From contig CAXXKP010000009.1 in assembly GCA_963663665.2 (NCBI GenBank), positions 124,001-188,000 on the forward strand: a stretch of 64,000 nt of DNA, read 5' to 3'. This stretch comes from SABI01 sp963663665 (GTDB taxonomy: Bacteria; Spirochaetota; Spirochaetia; Sphaerochaetales; Sphaerochaetaceae). The notes beneath the pieces were generated by a model, which saw nothing but the letters and a program-made list of their open reading frames with translations, searched no databases and had not been told where the DNA came from. Every line of letters starts with the position of its first letter. Positions within the stretch are counted from its first letter, which is position 1. The position numbers and the translations under genes were made by a program. Of the stretch, positions 1 through 7,699 are shown piece by piece.

Positions 1-196
1 CACTAGGTAGGTATCCAATGACAAAAGCCATACCTAGGGTTGAATAAAAGTTATTCAAATTGGGCAAGCCCATATTAAACACCTCAAGAATGGTCTCCTG
101 ATAATTTGTTCGCAGATAAATAACTGGATAGATAACTCCAGCTGCTAACACAATTAAAAAGAACTGAAAATAACGGCCCAAATTCTCCTTTTTCAT
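1..196 (-). CDS. MFS-type transporter, N-terminal part (runs off the window)
   Basis: Only the first 65 or so codons are present; the gene continues past base 1. The start is an ATG at 196 with AAAGGAG a few bases upstream. The visible protein begins MKKENLGRYFQFF, then has a hydrophobic helix (LIVLAAGVIYPVIYL), a short loop and a second segment containing GMAFVIGYLPS. This fits the first two helices of a major facilitator carrier in the inner membrane. It lies just downstream of the FAD oxidase gene on the same strand (about 100 bases apart), so it may carry that enzyme's substrate. Family assignment rests on this short fragment and is moderate. Confidence 0.55.
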   Translation of the reverse strand, partial: MKKENLGRYFQFFLIVLAAGVIYPVIYLRTNYQETILEVFNMGLPNLNNFYSTLGMAFVIGYLPS

Positions 197-298
197 ACAT
201 ACTCCTTTATGCAAAAAAAAATTTATAAATCAATAGAGGGAAGCAAATTAATTTCCACTTCCTCTCTATAAGAATTATATAGATCACGTGATTCTTTC

Positions 299-1771
299 TT
301 ATTGAATATATTTCATCCCGTCTTCTTGTGGGAAAATTGTCCCATAGTTCATAATTCCATTTGGATCAAACGCTTGTTTTAATTTATCTAGCATGTAATA
401 GGCGGATCCATGTTCATCTTTGGTCCATTCACTTCGGTACTTACCAATACCATGATGGTGACACATTGAACCACCAGCCTTAAGAGTCTCTTCCACAATG
501 ATTCTTTGTATTGGATGATGGTAGATGACCAGTTCATCTTCAGGTTCACAAAGAATTTTATAGTTATAGACGAAATACATATTGGTACCATTGAGATAAC
601 TATGGGAGGAGTGCCCTCCTAGCATAGTGAGATCTTTGGCTCGATCAAATTCTTTTAGTACTCTATCGATAACAGCGTTATAAATTTTTGGGATTGTTTC
701 CCAATCTGCAGAAATCTCGGTAGTAAACCCTGAGTGGGAATCATGTTCCTTCATCCCAAGCATTTCATCATCAATATCTTGCTGTGACCAGTTAAGATGA
801 TTGAACCAATCTTCTATAAGTTGACTATCTACTTGCTTAATAATACCGTCTTTAAATTTTTCGACAGCCTCTTCAATAGCTTCTACTGTCGCTTTTACAA
901 TTCCTTTAGGGCCTTCGGCCATAAATAGAAGCACACATTTGTTTTCGTAGAAATGATAGAAATGCTGTGCTGCATCCTCTGGAGAGTAAGTTCTTGCTAC
1001 TGAGGGTCTAAATCCATTTACCATTACTTCTCTTAGCACTTTTATTCCGGTTTCGACATCTTCGATGAGATATCCTAGGAATTTATTATTCTCAGGGTAA
1101 TGCTTGAAAATCTTAATTGTCACTTCAGTAATAAAGCACAGAGTACCTTCATTACCTATTGCAATATGGCGGATATCAGGACCACCTGATCTCCTTGGGA
1201 CGTTCTTTATTCTTGAAATATGACCATCAGGGAATACACATTCAAGACCTACAACCATATCTTCAATCCCTCCATAGAGTGTTGAAAATTGCCCAATACT
1301 TCGTGTTGCAACAAGTCCACCATATTTAGCTACAGGTTTTGATTGTGGTGAGTGTCCTGTTGTATATCCTACTTTTCTTAATTCATCCTCCAACGCTTGT
1401 AGCGGGACTCCTGCTTGCACTGTCGCTTGTGAGTTATACACATCTATCTTTAAGATCTGATCGAGATGAAGTGAATCTATAACGATTGTAACATCCTTCC
1501 AATTTTCTAAGCCGCCTTCAGTAGCTGTTTTGCCACCTCGAGGGATAACATTTATCTCGTTCACATTACAAAATGTGAGTAAAGTACTAACCTCTTGAGC
1601 ATTCTTGGGATATACAATTGCTACCGGTGATGGAACATTTAAAACCTTTCTTGCTTTTGCATATTTTTTATATCTATCAGCTGCAGCATCATATAATTCC
1701 TCTTGATTTACGTTTATCTGTTCCGCTGTCAATATGTTTCCCAATTGTTCGATTACTGTTTTAGAATTCAA
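299..1771 (-). CDS. FAD-linked oxidase of the GlcD / alkyl-DHAP synthase superfamily
   Basis: A 490-residue flavoenzyme. The N-terminal half is an FAD-binding PCMH domain (VIPRGGKTATEGG loop, then the region around KYGGLVATRSIGQFSTLYGGIEDMV cut here into KYGGLVATRSIG and LYGGIEDMV). The C-terminal half holds a CHHHGIGKYRSEW motif like the His-rich active-site motif of alkyldihydroxyacetonephosphate synthases, and ends FDPNGIMNYGTIFP, typical of GlcD-like C-termini. I place the start at TTG 1771 because GGAGGA lies 6-7 bases upstream; the longer reading from 1816 has no ribosome site. It could oxidise a hydroxy acid or act in ether-lipid synthesis; the motif favours the AGPS-like subgroup, but the substrate is unknown. 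It is divergent from an RpiR regulator and followed by an MFS transporter, suggesting an inducible catabolic unit. Confidence 0.8.
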   Translation of the reverse strand: MNSKTVIEQLGNILTAEQINVNQEELYDAAADRYKKYAKARKVLNVPSPVAIVYPKNAQEVSTLLTFCNVNEINVIPRGGKTATEGGLENWKDVTIVIDSLHLDQILKIDVYNSQATVQAGVPLQALEDELRKVGYTTGHSPQSKPVAKYGGLVATRSIGQFSTLYGGIEDMVVGLECVFPDGHISRIKNVPRRSGGPDIRHIAIGNEGTLCFITEVTIKIFKHYPENNKFLGYLIEDVETGIKVLREVMVNGFRPSVARTYSPEDAAQHFYHFYENKCVLLFMAEGPKGIVKATVEAIEEAVEKFKDGIIKQVDSQLIEDWFNHLNWSQQDIDDEMLGMKEHDSHSGFTTEISADWETIPKIYNAVIDRVLKEFDRAKDLTMLGGHSSHSYLNGTNMYFVYNYKILCEPEDELVIYHHPIQRIIVEETLKAGGSMCHHHGIGKYRSEWTKDEHGSAYYMLDKLKQAFDPNGIMNYGTIFPQEDGMKYIQ

Positions 1772-1875
1772 AAAAATTCCTCCTACAAATATTTTCAATA
1801 AGGTGTCATAAAACACACTTCTTCATGAATATAATGGAAGTGTAAATCCATACCTGATTGAAGTCAACATTTTTT

Positions 1876-1889
1876 TGGAAAATTTTCTA
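1876..1889. promoter_or_regulatory. Operator-like palindrome, copy 1 (TGGAAAATTTTCTA)
   Basis: Near-perfect palindrome in the divergent FAD-oxidase/RpiR intergenic region. It differs by one base pair from the second copy centred 39 bases away. GAAAATTTTC-type symmetric sites are common targets of RpiR regulators. It lies upstream of the oxidase start and about 110 bases upstream of rpiR. Confidence 0.6.
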
Positions 1890-1913
1890 TATTTATTTAT
1901 ATATATACTTTTT

Positions 1914-1929
1914 ATGGAAAATTTTCCAT
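1914..1929. promoter_or_regulatory. Operator-like perfect palindrome, copy 2 (ATGGAAAATTTTCCAT)
   Basis: Perfect 16-base palindrome and the partner of the copy at 1876-1889. Two copies on similar helical faces between divergent genes suggest cooperative binding by the adjacent RpiR protein, controlling both the oxidase and its own gene. This is inferred from position and symmetry. Confidence 0.65.
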
Positions 1930-1994
1930 TTACTAGGCATAAAATCACTATTGCTAATGGATTTTAAAAGGTAAATCGGATATGATAAATTATT

Positions 1995-2720
1995 ATGATT
2001 ACGATAGATTTTAATCTTCTCAATCCACTTGAAAAAACAATACAGGACACGCTGAGTATCTATAGCAAAACGCATGAGACTATTCGGATAAAAGATGCTG
2101 CAATACTATGTAATTGTTCAGTTTCTAAAATTTCTAAATTTACTAAAAAGTTAGGATTCCATAACTATAAACAATATTTAGATTTTCTCTATGGGAATGA
2201 TATTGAAGAATCCATCCAATCGCCCGAATTGAAGCGTCTAGAACACTTTATTGAGAACTTTGATACTACTAAAGTGGATGAAATGATTGAGCTTATTCAG
2301 AATCATGAAAAAATTGTACTCTTTGGATATGGACCATCTCTTTTATGTGCACAATATATTGAGTATCGGCTGAGAACATGTATCAATAAAGTTATCATCG
2401 CAGTTTCTGATGATGTTTCTATTGCATCAATGACTGATGAGAATTCCTTATTACTCATTTTTACTGTAACCGGTTCATTCCAATCGTTCGAAAAAATTTA
2501 CCACGACACAAAGGCAAAAGGGTGTGAAGTAGTTATCATAGTTGAAGAATATAACACGAATTTATTTACACAATGTGATAAAATTTTTCTTCTCTCTCAA
2601 GAATCCCAACCAAATTACTTACTACCATATGAAAAATCTAGAACTATATTTTTCATTTTTATGGAAGAGGTAATGCAACGTTTAACATATCTTCAAAAAA
2701 ACATAAAAAAACCGGTATAA
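1995..2720 (+). CDS. RpiR/MurR-family transcriptional regulator
   Basis: A 241-residue regulator. Residues 1-75 form the RpiR-type HTH (IRIKDAAILCNCSVSKISKF, then TKKLGFHNYKQYLDFL), and about 90-225 form a SIS sugar-phosphate-binding domain (KIVLFGYGPSLLCAQYIEYRL; LLLIFTVTGSF). RpiR proteins sense phosphorylated sugars or related acids. The gene is divergent from the FAD oxidase, and two GGAAAATTTTC palindromes lie in the gap, so local and self regulation is likely. ATG at 1995 was chosen because it begins the usual N-terminal helix. The SIS domain is somewhat short and divergent. Confidence 0.85.
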   Translation: MITIDFNLLNPLEKTIQDTLSIYSKTHETIRIKDAAILCNCSVSKISKFTKKLGFHNYKQYLDFLYGNDIEESIQSPELKRLEHFIENFDTTKVDEMIELIQNHEKIVLFGYGPSLLCAQYIEYRLRTCINKVIIAVSDDVSIASMTDENSLLLIFTVTGSFQSFEKIYHDTKAKGCEVVIIVEEYNTNLFTQCDKIFLLSQESQPNYLLPYEKSRTIFFIFMEEVMQRLTYLQKNIKKPV

Positions 2721-2829
2721 CGAAATGTGTTAATAAACACTACAATTATAAAGCATGATCAAAGAAAGGGCCATTCAGAAATCATTAATTCCTAAATTAC
2801 AATCAAATTGGGAGTAACCTTATGTGGAT

Positions 2830-3744
2830 TCAATTCTCCTCAAAGTAAGCTACCCCTAATTTTGATGGAACGTTGAATGATTTTCTGCTCATTGTCAATA
2901 CAATAGTCAGCACATACGGGAGAGCAATAAACAACTCATTAGGAAGCATTGTACCCGCGTTTGCCTGCATCAGTATAGCAAAAGCTTCAGCCAATCCAAA
3001 GATTAACGTTCCGATGAATGCACCTATAGGATTCCAATTCCCAAGGAAGCAGATTGCGAAAGCTATCCATCCTCGTCCACCTATCATATTTGTTGTGAAC
3101 ATTCCTAGATACCCTATAGAATAGAAAGCACCTGCAATCCCACATATAACACCAGAAACAGCTACCGTAAAAAATCTCACCTTAGATACGCTAATACCTG
3201 AAACATCGACCGCTTCAGGATTCTCTCCAGTCGATCGGATAATTAAACCAAGTGATGTTTTATACAGTATAAAATATCCTAGAGGGACGAGGAAATAAAT
3301 TGAATAAGTTAATATATTCTGTTGAAAGAATATCTGTCCAATAAATGGTATATCGGAAAGGATTGGTATTGCAATTTTTTTAAGAGGTTCTACGGTCAGA
3401 GGGGATAATGGGACGCCGAATACCACTCTCTGAAGAAAGGAACATAGACCGAGAATAAGAATATTTATTGCTGTTCCTGTAACAATCTGATGTTGTTTTA
3501 AAGTCACAACAATATACGCATAAAGCATCGCGACCAATAATCCTGAAAGTGCTGCATATAAAAGTCCCCAGACAAGACTTCCTGTGAGATATGAAGCAGT
3601 AAATCCTGCCCATGCTCCCATCAGAAATATCCCTTCTATCGCTGTTACCATTACACCAGTTCTTTCTGCAAAGACCTCCGAAAGAGACCCAAGGAGAAGA
3701 GGTGTACTCATCATCATAGCTCTAGATAATAAATTGATAATCAT
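2830..3744 (-). CDS. ABC importer permease, BMP/PnrA (nucleoside-type) family, second subunit
   Basis: A 304-residue inner-membrane permease resembling YufQ/NupQ (BPD_transp_2 family), with about eight to nine hydrophobic helices. Family features include an early AERTGVMVTAIEGIFLMGA segment (the RxGVxNxGxEG-type permease motif, with ML replaced) and VDVSGISVSKVRF, a likely coupling helix contacting the ATPase. The start is ATG 3744 with GGAG upstream; its ATGA overlaps the stop of the first permease, indicating translational coupling. It ends a four-gene unit: binding protein, ATPase, permease 1, permease 2. Known relatives import purine or other nucleosides; the actual cargo here is inferred. 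Confidence 0.88.
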   Translation of the reverse strand: MIINLLSRAMMMSTPLLLGSLSEVFAERTGVMVTAIEGIFLMGAWAGFTASYLTGSLVWGLLYAALSGLLVAMLYAYIVVTLKQHQIVTGTAINILILGLCSFLQRVVFGVPLSPLTVEPLKKIAIPILSDIPFIGQIFFQQNILTYSIYFLVPLGYFILYKTSLGLIIRSTGENPEAVDVSGISVSKVRFFTVAVSGVICGIAGAFYSIGYLGMFTTNMIGGRGWIAFAICFLGNWNPIGAFIGTLIFGLAEAFAILMQANAGTMLPNELFIALPYVLTIVLTMSRKSFNVPSKLGVAYFEEN

Positions 3745-4793
3745 AATGTACTCCCCTCTTTTAGGAGTTTTTTGTCCCTGTTCATTTCCCATATTCTTCG
3801 TACATAGTACGAGATTATTACGAATACCATAACAAAACCCTCCATCAAATTGATGATACTTGATGGAACGCCTGATAATTGGCCCATGATTGTCCCTCCC
3901 ACATGAAGTGCACCAAATAGAATAGAGGCAAATATTATTCCTATCGGATTCCCATTCGCTAATATTGCAATTCCTATTCCAAGAGATCCGATAGAAGGAT
4001 TGAACCCTTGTAATAACATATGCTGAACACCATTGACCTCAGTAACTCCAGCAAGTCCCGCTAGGCCACCGCTGATTATGAAAGATAAAATATAGATTTT
4101 CTCAGGATTGACTCCATTCATTCTTGCGGTCTCATGATTTTGCCCGACCGCTCTGATGCAGAATCCAAAAGTTGTCCTATAAAGAATAAGCCATACAACC
4201 ACTGCAGCTAGAACCGCTAGAATGAAGCCGAAGTGAAGTCGGGTATGCGGAACGATTCTGAAAAGCCAGGTACTTTTTACAAGAGAGTCTGTCTGAGGAT
4301 ATTCCCCTTTTTTCTCCATCAATACAGTCCTAAGCAAATAGTTCATAAAATTGAGTGCAACATACGTACTCATCATGCTGATAAGAAACTCGTTCGCTTT
4401 GAATTTTGCTTTTGACAACCCTATAAGACCACCCCATATTCCGCTTGTAATAAAAGAGCCTATGATTGATAGAGGTATCGCAAGAGGGGAAGGAATTAAA
4501 AGAGAGATTGTCACAGCCGTAATTGCTCCGATATAGAATTGTCCTTGTGCACCAATATTAAAAAGGCTTGCCTTAAAGGTAAAAGCAAAAGCCAGCGCAG
4601 TAAATATCAATGGGGTCGCTTTTACAAAGATCTCCCCAATCGTATATCCGTCTCTGAACATTGATGAGAAGAGAATTCCAAAGACCGATATTGGGTTCTT
4701 CTTGAGGAATAGAACCATAACCCCACTGAGTATCAACCCCAAGACAACAGCCAAGAAGTTTGTTATTAAAATATCACGCGTTTTTTTATCCAT
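3741..4793 (-). CDS. ABC importer permease, BMP/PnrA (nucleoside-type) family, first subunit
   Basis: A 350-residue inner-membrane permease like YufP/NupP. The N-terminus MDKKTRDILITNFLAVVLG leads into about ten hydrophobic segments. The conserved FNIGAQGQFYIGA block (about 85-97) and ETARMNGVNPEKIY, the probable EAA-like coupling loop, are visible. It overlaps the ATPase stop by one base (TAATG) and its own stop overlaps the next permease by four bases, so the three membrane-complex genes are translationally coupled. It forms a heterodimeric channel with the neighbouring permease. Confidence 0.9.
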   Translation of the reverse strand: MDKKTRDILITNFLAVVLGLILSGVMVLFLKKNPISVFGILFSSMFRDGYTIGEIFVKATPLIFTALAFAFTFKASLFNIGAQGQFYIGAITAVTISLLIPSPLAIPLSIIGSFITSGIWGGLIGLSKAKFKANEFLISMMSTYVALNFMNYLLRTVLMEKKGEYPQTDSLVKSTWLFRIVPHTRLHFGFILAVLAAVVVWLILYRTTFGFCIRAVGQNHETARMNGVNPEKIYILSFIISGGLAGLAGVTEVNGVQHMLLQGFNPSIGSLGIGIAILANGNPIGIIFASILFGALHVGGTIMGQLSGVPSSIINLMEGFVMVFVIISYYVRRIWEMNRDKKLLKEGSTL

Positions 4794-6310
4794 TATATCA
4801 CTTCCTGATGTTTATAACCGGCCATCAACAACCCTATCTTCTGACTATTGAGCTCAGAAGTCTTGAAAATCCCCTGAATCTCTCCTTTATAGAATATTGC
4901 GACCCTGTCAGCCAATGTGAAGATCTCAGATAATTCAGTTGAGACCAGCATAATAGCTTTATTATTGTTTTTCTCTTTCATTATTGCAGAATGGACATTT
5001 GTAATCGCACCAAGATCGAGTCCTCTGGTCGGCTGGTCAAAAATGATAAAATCTCCGCAGAATTCCACTTCCCTACCGACAATCACCTTCTGCTGATTAC
5101 CCCCAGACAATTCTCGGGCAAGAGCAAAAGGACCAGGAGCTCTCACATCGTATTTTTTTAAAATCTGGGTTGTTTTCTCTGCAAGTTTTTTACGATCGAT
5201 AAATCCATGCCTCTTCCACTCATCAAAATAACTTGCTTTTAGCAAAACATTCTCAGAAAGATTCATATCCATGACCATTCCATATCGATGTCTATCCGAT
5301 GGAACATATCCCATACCGAGTGAGATCCTCTCCTTGATTGAAAGCTTGGTGATATCCTGATCTCCAAGCATGATGGTACCACTTGTTGGTTTTAATGCCC
5401 CACAGAGAACCATACATAATTCCTGCTGACCATTCCCTGAAACACCAGCAATGCCAAATATTTCTCCTTTTTGGATCTCAAAATCTACATCATACAAAAG
5501 TGGAACCTCATGCTTATACTGAAATGAGAGTCCTTTCACAGAAAGACACACTTCGTTGGTATGAACCTTATCGTCTCCTTTATCCAATTCTTTAATTGTA
5601 TGTTCAATCATCATCTTAGAAAGTTCAGCTTCATTAATCTCTTCTTTTAAAACATTTCCATAAACCTTTCCAGATCTCATCACGATTATTCTATTAGCAA
5701 CATGCATCACCTCTTTCAATTTATGGGTAATAAAAATAACAGCATTCCCTTGCCGTGAATAATCTTTCACGAATTCCATCAGGGTATCAATCTCTTGTGG
5801 TGTAAGAACAGCGGTAGGTTCATCCATGATTAGAAGGTTTGCATCAAGGTAGAGGGCTTTTAGTATCTCCACTTTCTGCTGTTCACCTACGGTAAGATCT
5901 TTGATTTTTTTTCTGGCATCAACTTGGAACCCGTAGGTATTAGCAAGCTGTTGAATCTTATCCTCTTCCTCACTCCATCGTATCTTCCCTTTCACATTCC
6001 CTAAAATAATATTCTCTGTAACGGAATGTGCAGCGACGAGAGAAAAATGCTGTTGGATCATAGAGATTTTAAAACCCATCGCATCTCTGGGATTCTTTAT
6101 TGAAATCTTTTCGCCATCTTTATAAATTTCGCCTTCATCTGCCTGATAAAGCCCATAAAGGATCTTCATACAGGTACTTTTCCCTGCGCCATTCTCTCCG
6201 AGAAGTGCGAGTACTTCACCACGGTTTACCGATAAGGATACGTCACTGTTCGCAATAACTTTGGCAAAATATTTCGAGATATTTTTAAGCTCAAAAAAAG
6301 GTTTATTCAT
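4793..6310 (-). CDS. ABC importer ATPase, BMP/PnrA family, two fused nucleotide-binding domains
   Basis: A 505-residue tandem ABC ATPase like YufO/RbsA-class proteins. Domain 1 is intact: Walker A GENGAGKST, signature region LTVGEQQKVEILKAL, Walker B LLIMDEPTA, H-loop ITHK. Domain 2 is degenerate at Walker A (GVSGNGQQEL) but keeps LSGGNQQKV; its Walker B ends FDQPTRGLD, with Gln in place of the catalytic Glu. That asymmetry is usual in this class, so one hydrolytic site probably drives transport. The start ATG has CAGGAA upstream. A strong hairpin separates it from the binding-protein gene. The first domain also resembles the ABC module fused to the nearby histidine kinase. Confidence 0.92.
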   Translation of the reverse strand: MNKPFFELKNISKYFAKVIANSDVSLSVNRGEVLALLGENGAGKSTCMKILYGLYQADEGEIYKDGEKISIKNPRDAMGFKISMIQQHFSLVAAHSVTENIILGNVKGKIRWSEEEDKIQQLANTYGFQVDARKKIKDLTVGEQQKVEILKALYLDANLLIMDEPTAVLTPQEIDTLMEFVKDYSRQGNAVIFITHKLKEVMHVANRIIVMRSGKVYGNVLKEEINEAELSKMMIEHTIKELDKGDDKVHTNEVCLSVKGLSFQYKHEVPLLYDVDFEIQKGEIFGIAGVSGNGQQELCMVLCGALKPTSGTIMLGDQDITKLSIKERISLGMGYVPSDRHRYGMVMDMNLSENVLLKASYFDEWKRHGFIDRKKLAEKTTQILKKYDVRAPGPFALARELSGGNQQKVIVGREVEFCGDFIIFDQPTRGLDLGAITNVHSAIMKEKNNNKAIMLVSTELSEIFTLADRVAIFYKGEIQGIFKTSELNSQKIGLLMAGYKHQEVI

Positions 6311-6423
6311 ACATTATTCCTGTTAAAATCCACTCTTGAATCAAAATAAAACTTTAAAAAGCAGATTATTCTGTACATATTTTAAAAAAATTCTACTTGT
6401 ATCGTTCTTTCATAAAGGACACA

Positions 6424-6447
6424 ATATCCCGATCGAGATCGGGATAT
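6424..6447 (-). other. Strong intercistronic hairpin between binding protein and ATPase genes
   Basis: Perfect inverted repeat with 11-base arms ATATCCCGATC / GATCGGGATAT and almost no loop, 19 bases past the stop of the BMP binding-protein gene. No U-run follows on the minus strand, so it is unlikely to be an intrinsic terminator. Such hairpins often stabilise the upstream mRNA or partly stop transcription, giving more binding protein than transporter. Confidence 0.7.
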
Positions 6448-6465
6448 CATATCATGTTTAAATTA

Positions 6466-7479
6466 CTATTTGAACATTGATTGGAAATTAACTTCACCAT
6501 TGAGAGCTTTTGTGATACCTACATTAACCCTTTCCTTAATATCATTAGCAAATTTGTCAGGATATACCGGTTTAAAGATTCCTTCTGCAATCCCAGCTTC
6601 ATGAACTTTCCCACCTTCAAGCATTCCTTCTGAGAATTTCTCAACTGCCCAAGTATAGAATATCTGGAAGTCAAAGATTACTGATGCAACGACTGTTCCG
6701 GGAGCAATATCATTCTGATTTCCTGAAAATCCAACAAATTTCATCCCTTTTTCTTTTGTTGCTTGAATAGCTCCAAGACCGACTTGATTGGCATATACGA
6801 ATAATGTATCAGCACCGTTATCTATCATGGTTTCAGCCATTTGCTTTCCAAGAGCAATATCATCCCAGCTATTCGCATAAGATCTGGTTGCACTTGCTCC
6901 TAAAATTCCTCGGTCTACTGCAATGTTTACTGCAACTTCTTCATATACATCTAACAGTTTTTCCATTGCATCATTAGGGAAACCACCTATAGTTGCAAAC
7001 TTACCATTCTCAGTAACTTCACCTGCGATCAGAGCAGCAATATAGCTTGCTTCATATTCTTTTGGGAAGATTGGAGAAACATTCGGATAATCTGCCCTAA
7101 ACCCATTTACCACACAAAATGTAGTATTTGGATAATCCTCTGCTACTTTGTTAGCTGCATCATCAAACTGTGTTCCAGCAGCCATAATCAGATCATAGCC
7201 TCTTTCGCTATAGTTTCTGAATGTTGATTCATAATCAGAAGCCTGAACATTTTCCACATATTCCATCTTGGTGCCTAACTGTTCATTACATGCAATAAGA
7301 CCAGCATAGTTTGTTGCATTCCATGATTGATCGTTAATAGGACCAGGAAGAATTAAAACAATCTTCAAATCACTGATTTTTTTCTCACTTGCTTCATTTC
7401 CAACCTCTTTCGCTCCTGAAGCGAAGCCCGAAGCGAGTGCCACACACACGATAAGTAACACTAATAATAACTTTTTCAT
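6466..7479 (-). CDS. BMP/PnrA-family periplasmic solute-binding protein
   Basis: A 337-residue secreted binding protein of the Bmp/Med/PnrA family. The signal peptide is residues 1 to about 20 (MKKLLLVLLIVCVALASGFA), ending FASGAKE. No lipobox Cys follows, so signal peptidase I cleavage is predicted. The mature part has the family pattern: LILPGPINDQSWN near the start, the GYDLIMAAGTQF strand, FCVVNGFRADYPN, and EASYIAALIAGEVTENG. The start has AAAGGAG six bases upstream. It is the first gene of the importer operon and sits 31 bases downstream of the predicted sigma-54 transcription start. PnrA relatives bind purine nucleosides, but some bind other ligands. Confidence 0.9.
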   Translation of the reverse strand: MKKLLLVLLIVCVALASGFASGAKEVGNEASEKKISDLKIVLILPGPINDQSWNATNYAGLIACNEQLGTKMEYVENVQASDYESTFRNYSERGYDLIMAAGTQFDDAANKVAEDYPNTTFCVVNGFRADYPNVSPIFPKEYEASYIAALIAGEVTENGKFATIGGFPNDAMEKLLDVYEEVAVNIAVDRGILGASATRSYANSWDDIALGKQMAETMIDNGADTLFVYANQVGLGAIQATKEKGMKFVGFSGNQNDIAPGTVVASVIFDFQIFYTWAVEKFSEGMLEGGKVHEAGIAEGIFKPVYPDKFANDIKERVNVGITKALNGEVNFQSMFK

Positions 7480-7520
7480 TTTCTCTCCTTTGTACTAGAA
7501 TTCGTTCTTGCTTAATCTTA

Positions 7521-7536
7521 TGCACATACTGTGCCA
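7521..7536 (-). promoter_or_regulatory. Sigma-54 (-24/-12) promoter of the BMP importer operon
   Basis: Reading the minus strand gives TGGCACAGTATGTGCA. It matches the sigma-54 consensus TGGCAC-N5-TTGCW with the invariant GG and GC in exact register; only the first T of TTGC is G. The predicted start is about base 7510, 30 bases before the binding-protein ATG. An NtrC-class activator gene lies divergently next door. Confidence 0.8.
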
Positions 7537-7622
7537 ATTACTATCTTTTCTTCCTGAAGCTTTTAGAAACAGTATTTTTTTGATCTCTTTTCATTGAGGT
7601 TTAAAAATTGTTATGCTACAGT

Positions 7623-7639
7623 TGTCCTAAAATAGGACA
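7623..7639. promoter_or_regulatory. Enhancer-like palindrome (UAS) for the NtrC-class regulator
   Basis: Perfect inverted repeat TGTCCTA-AAA-TAGGACA. Its centre is about 120 bases upstream of the predicted sigma-54 start, the usual distance for an NtrC-type enhancer, and 60 bases upstream of the regulator's own start. A second, weaker repeat (TTCAG-N6-CTGAA, 7647-7662) lies beside it. Binding by the adjacent regulator is inferred. Confidence 0.65.
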
Positions 7640-7699
7640 GTGTTTGTTCAGGTTGTACTGAAATTTGTATTAATATGCATAGGCAGGAGAGATAAGAAT

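Noticed and set aside
2727..2740. GTGTT-AATA-AACAC as a terminator after rpiR
   Set aside because: The stem is only five base pairs and no T-run follows.
6424..6447. Intrinsic terminator between the BMP binding-protein and ATPase genes
   Set aside because: The stem is strong, but no T-run follows on the minus strand and the downstream genes have no other clear promoter. I list it as an intercistronic hairpin instead.
6466..7479. BMP binding protein as a lipoprotein
   Set aside because: Related spirochaete proteins are often lipoproteins, but here no Cys follows the hydrophobic core (FASGAKE), so ordinary signal peptidase I cleavage is more likely.
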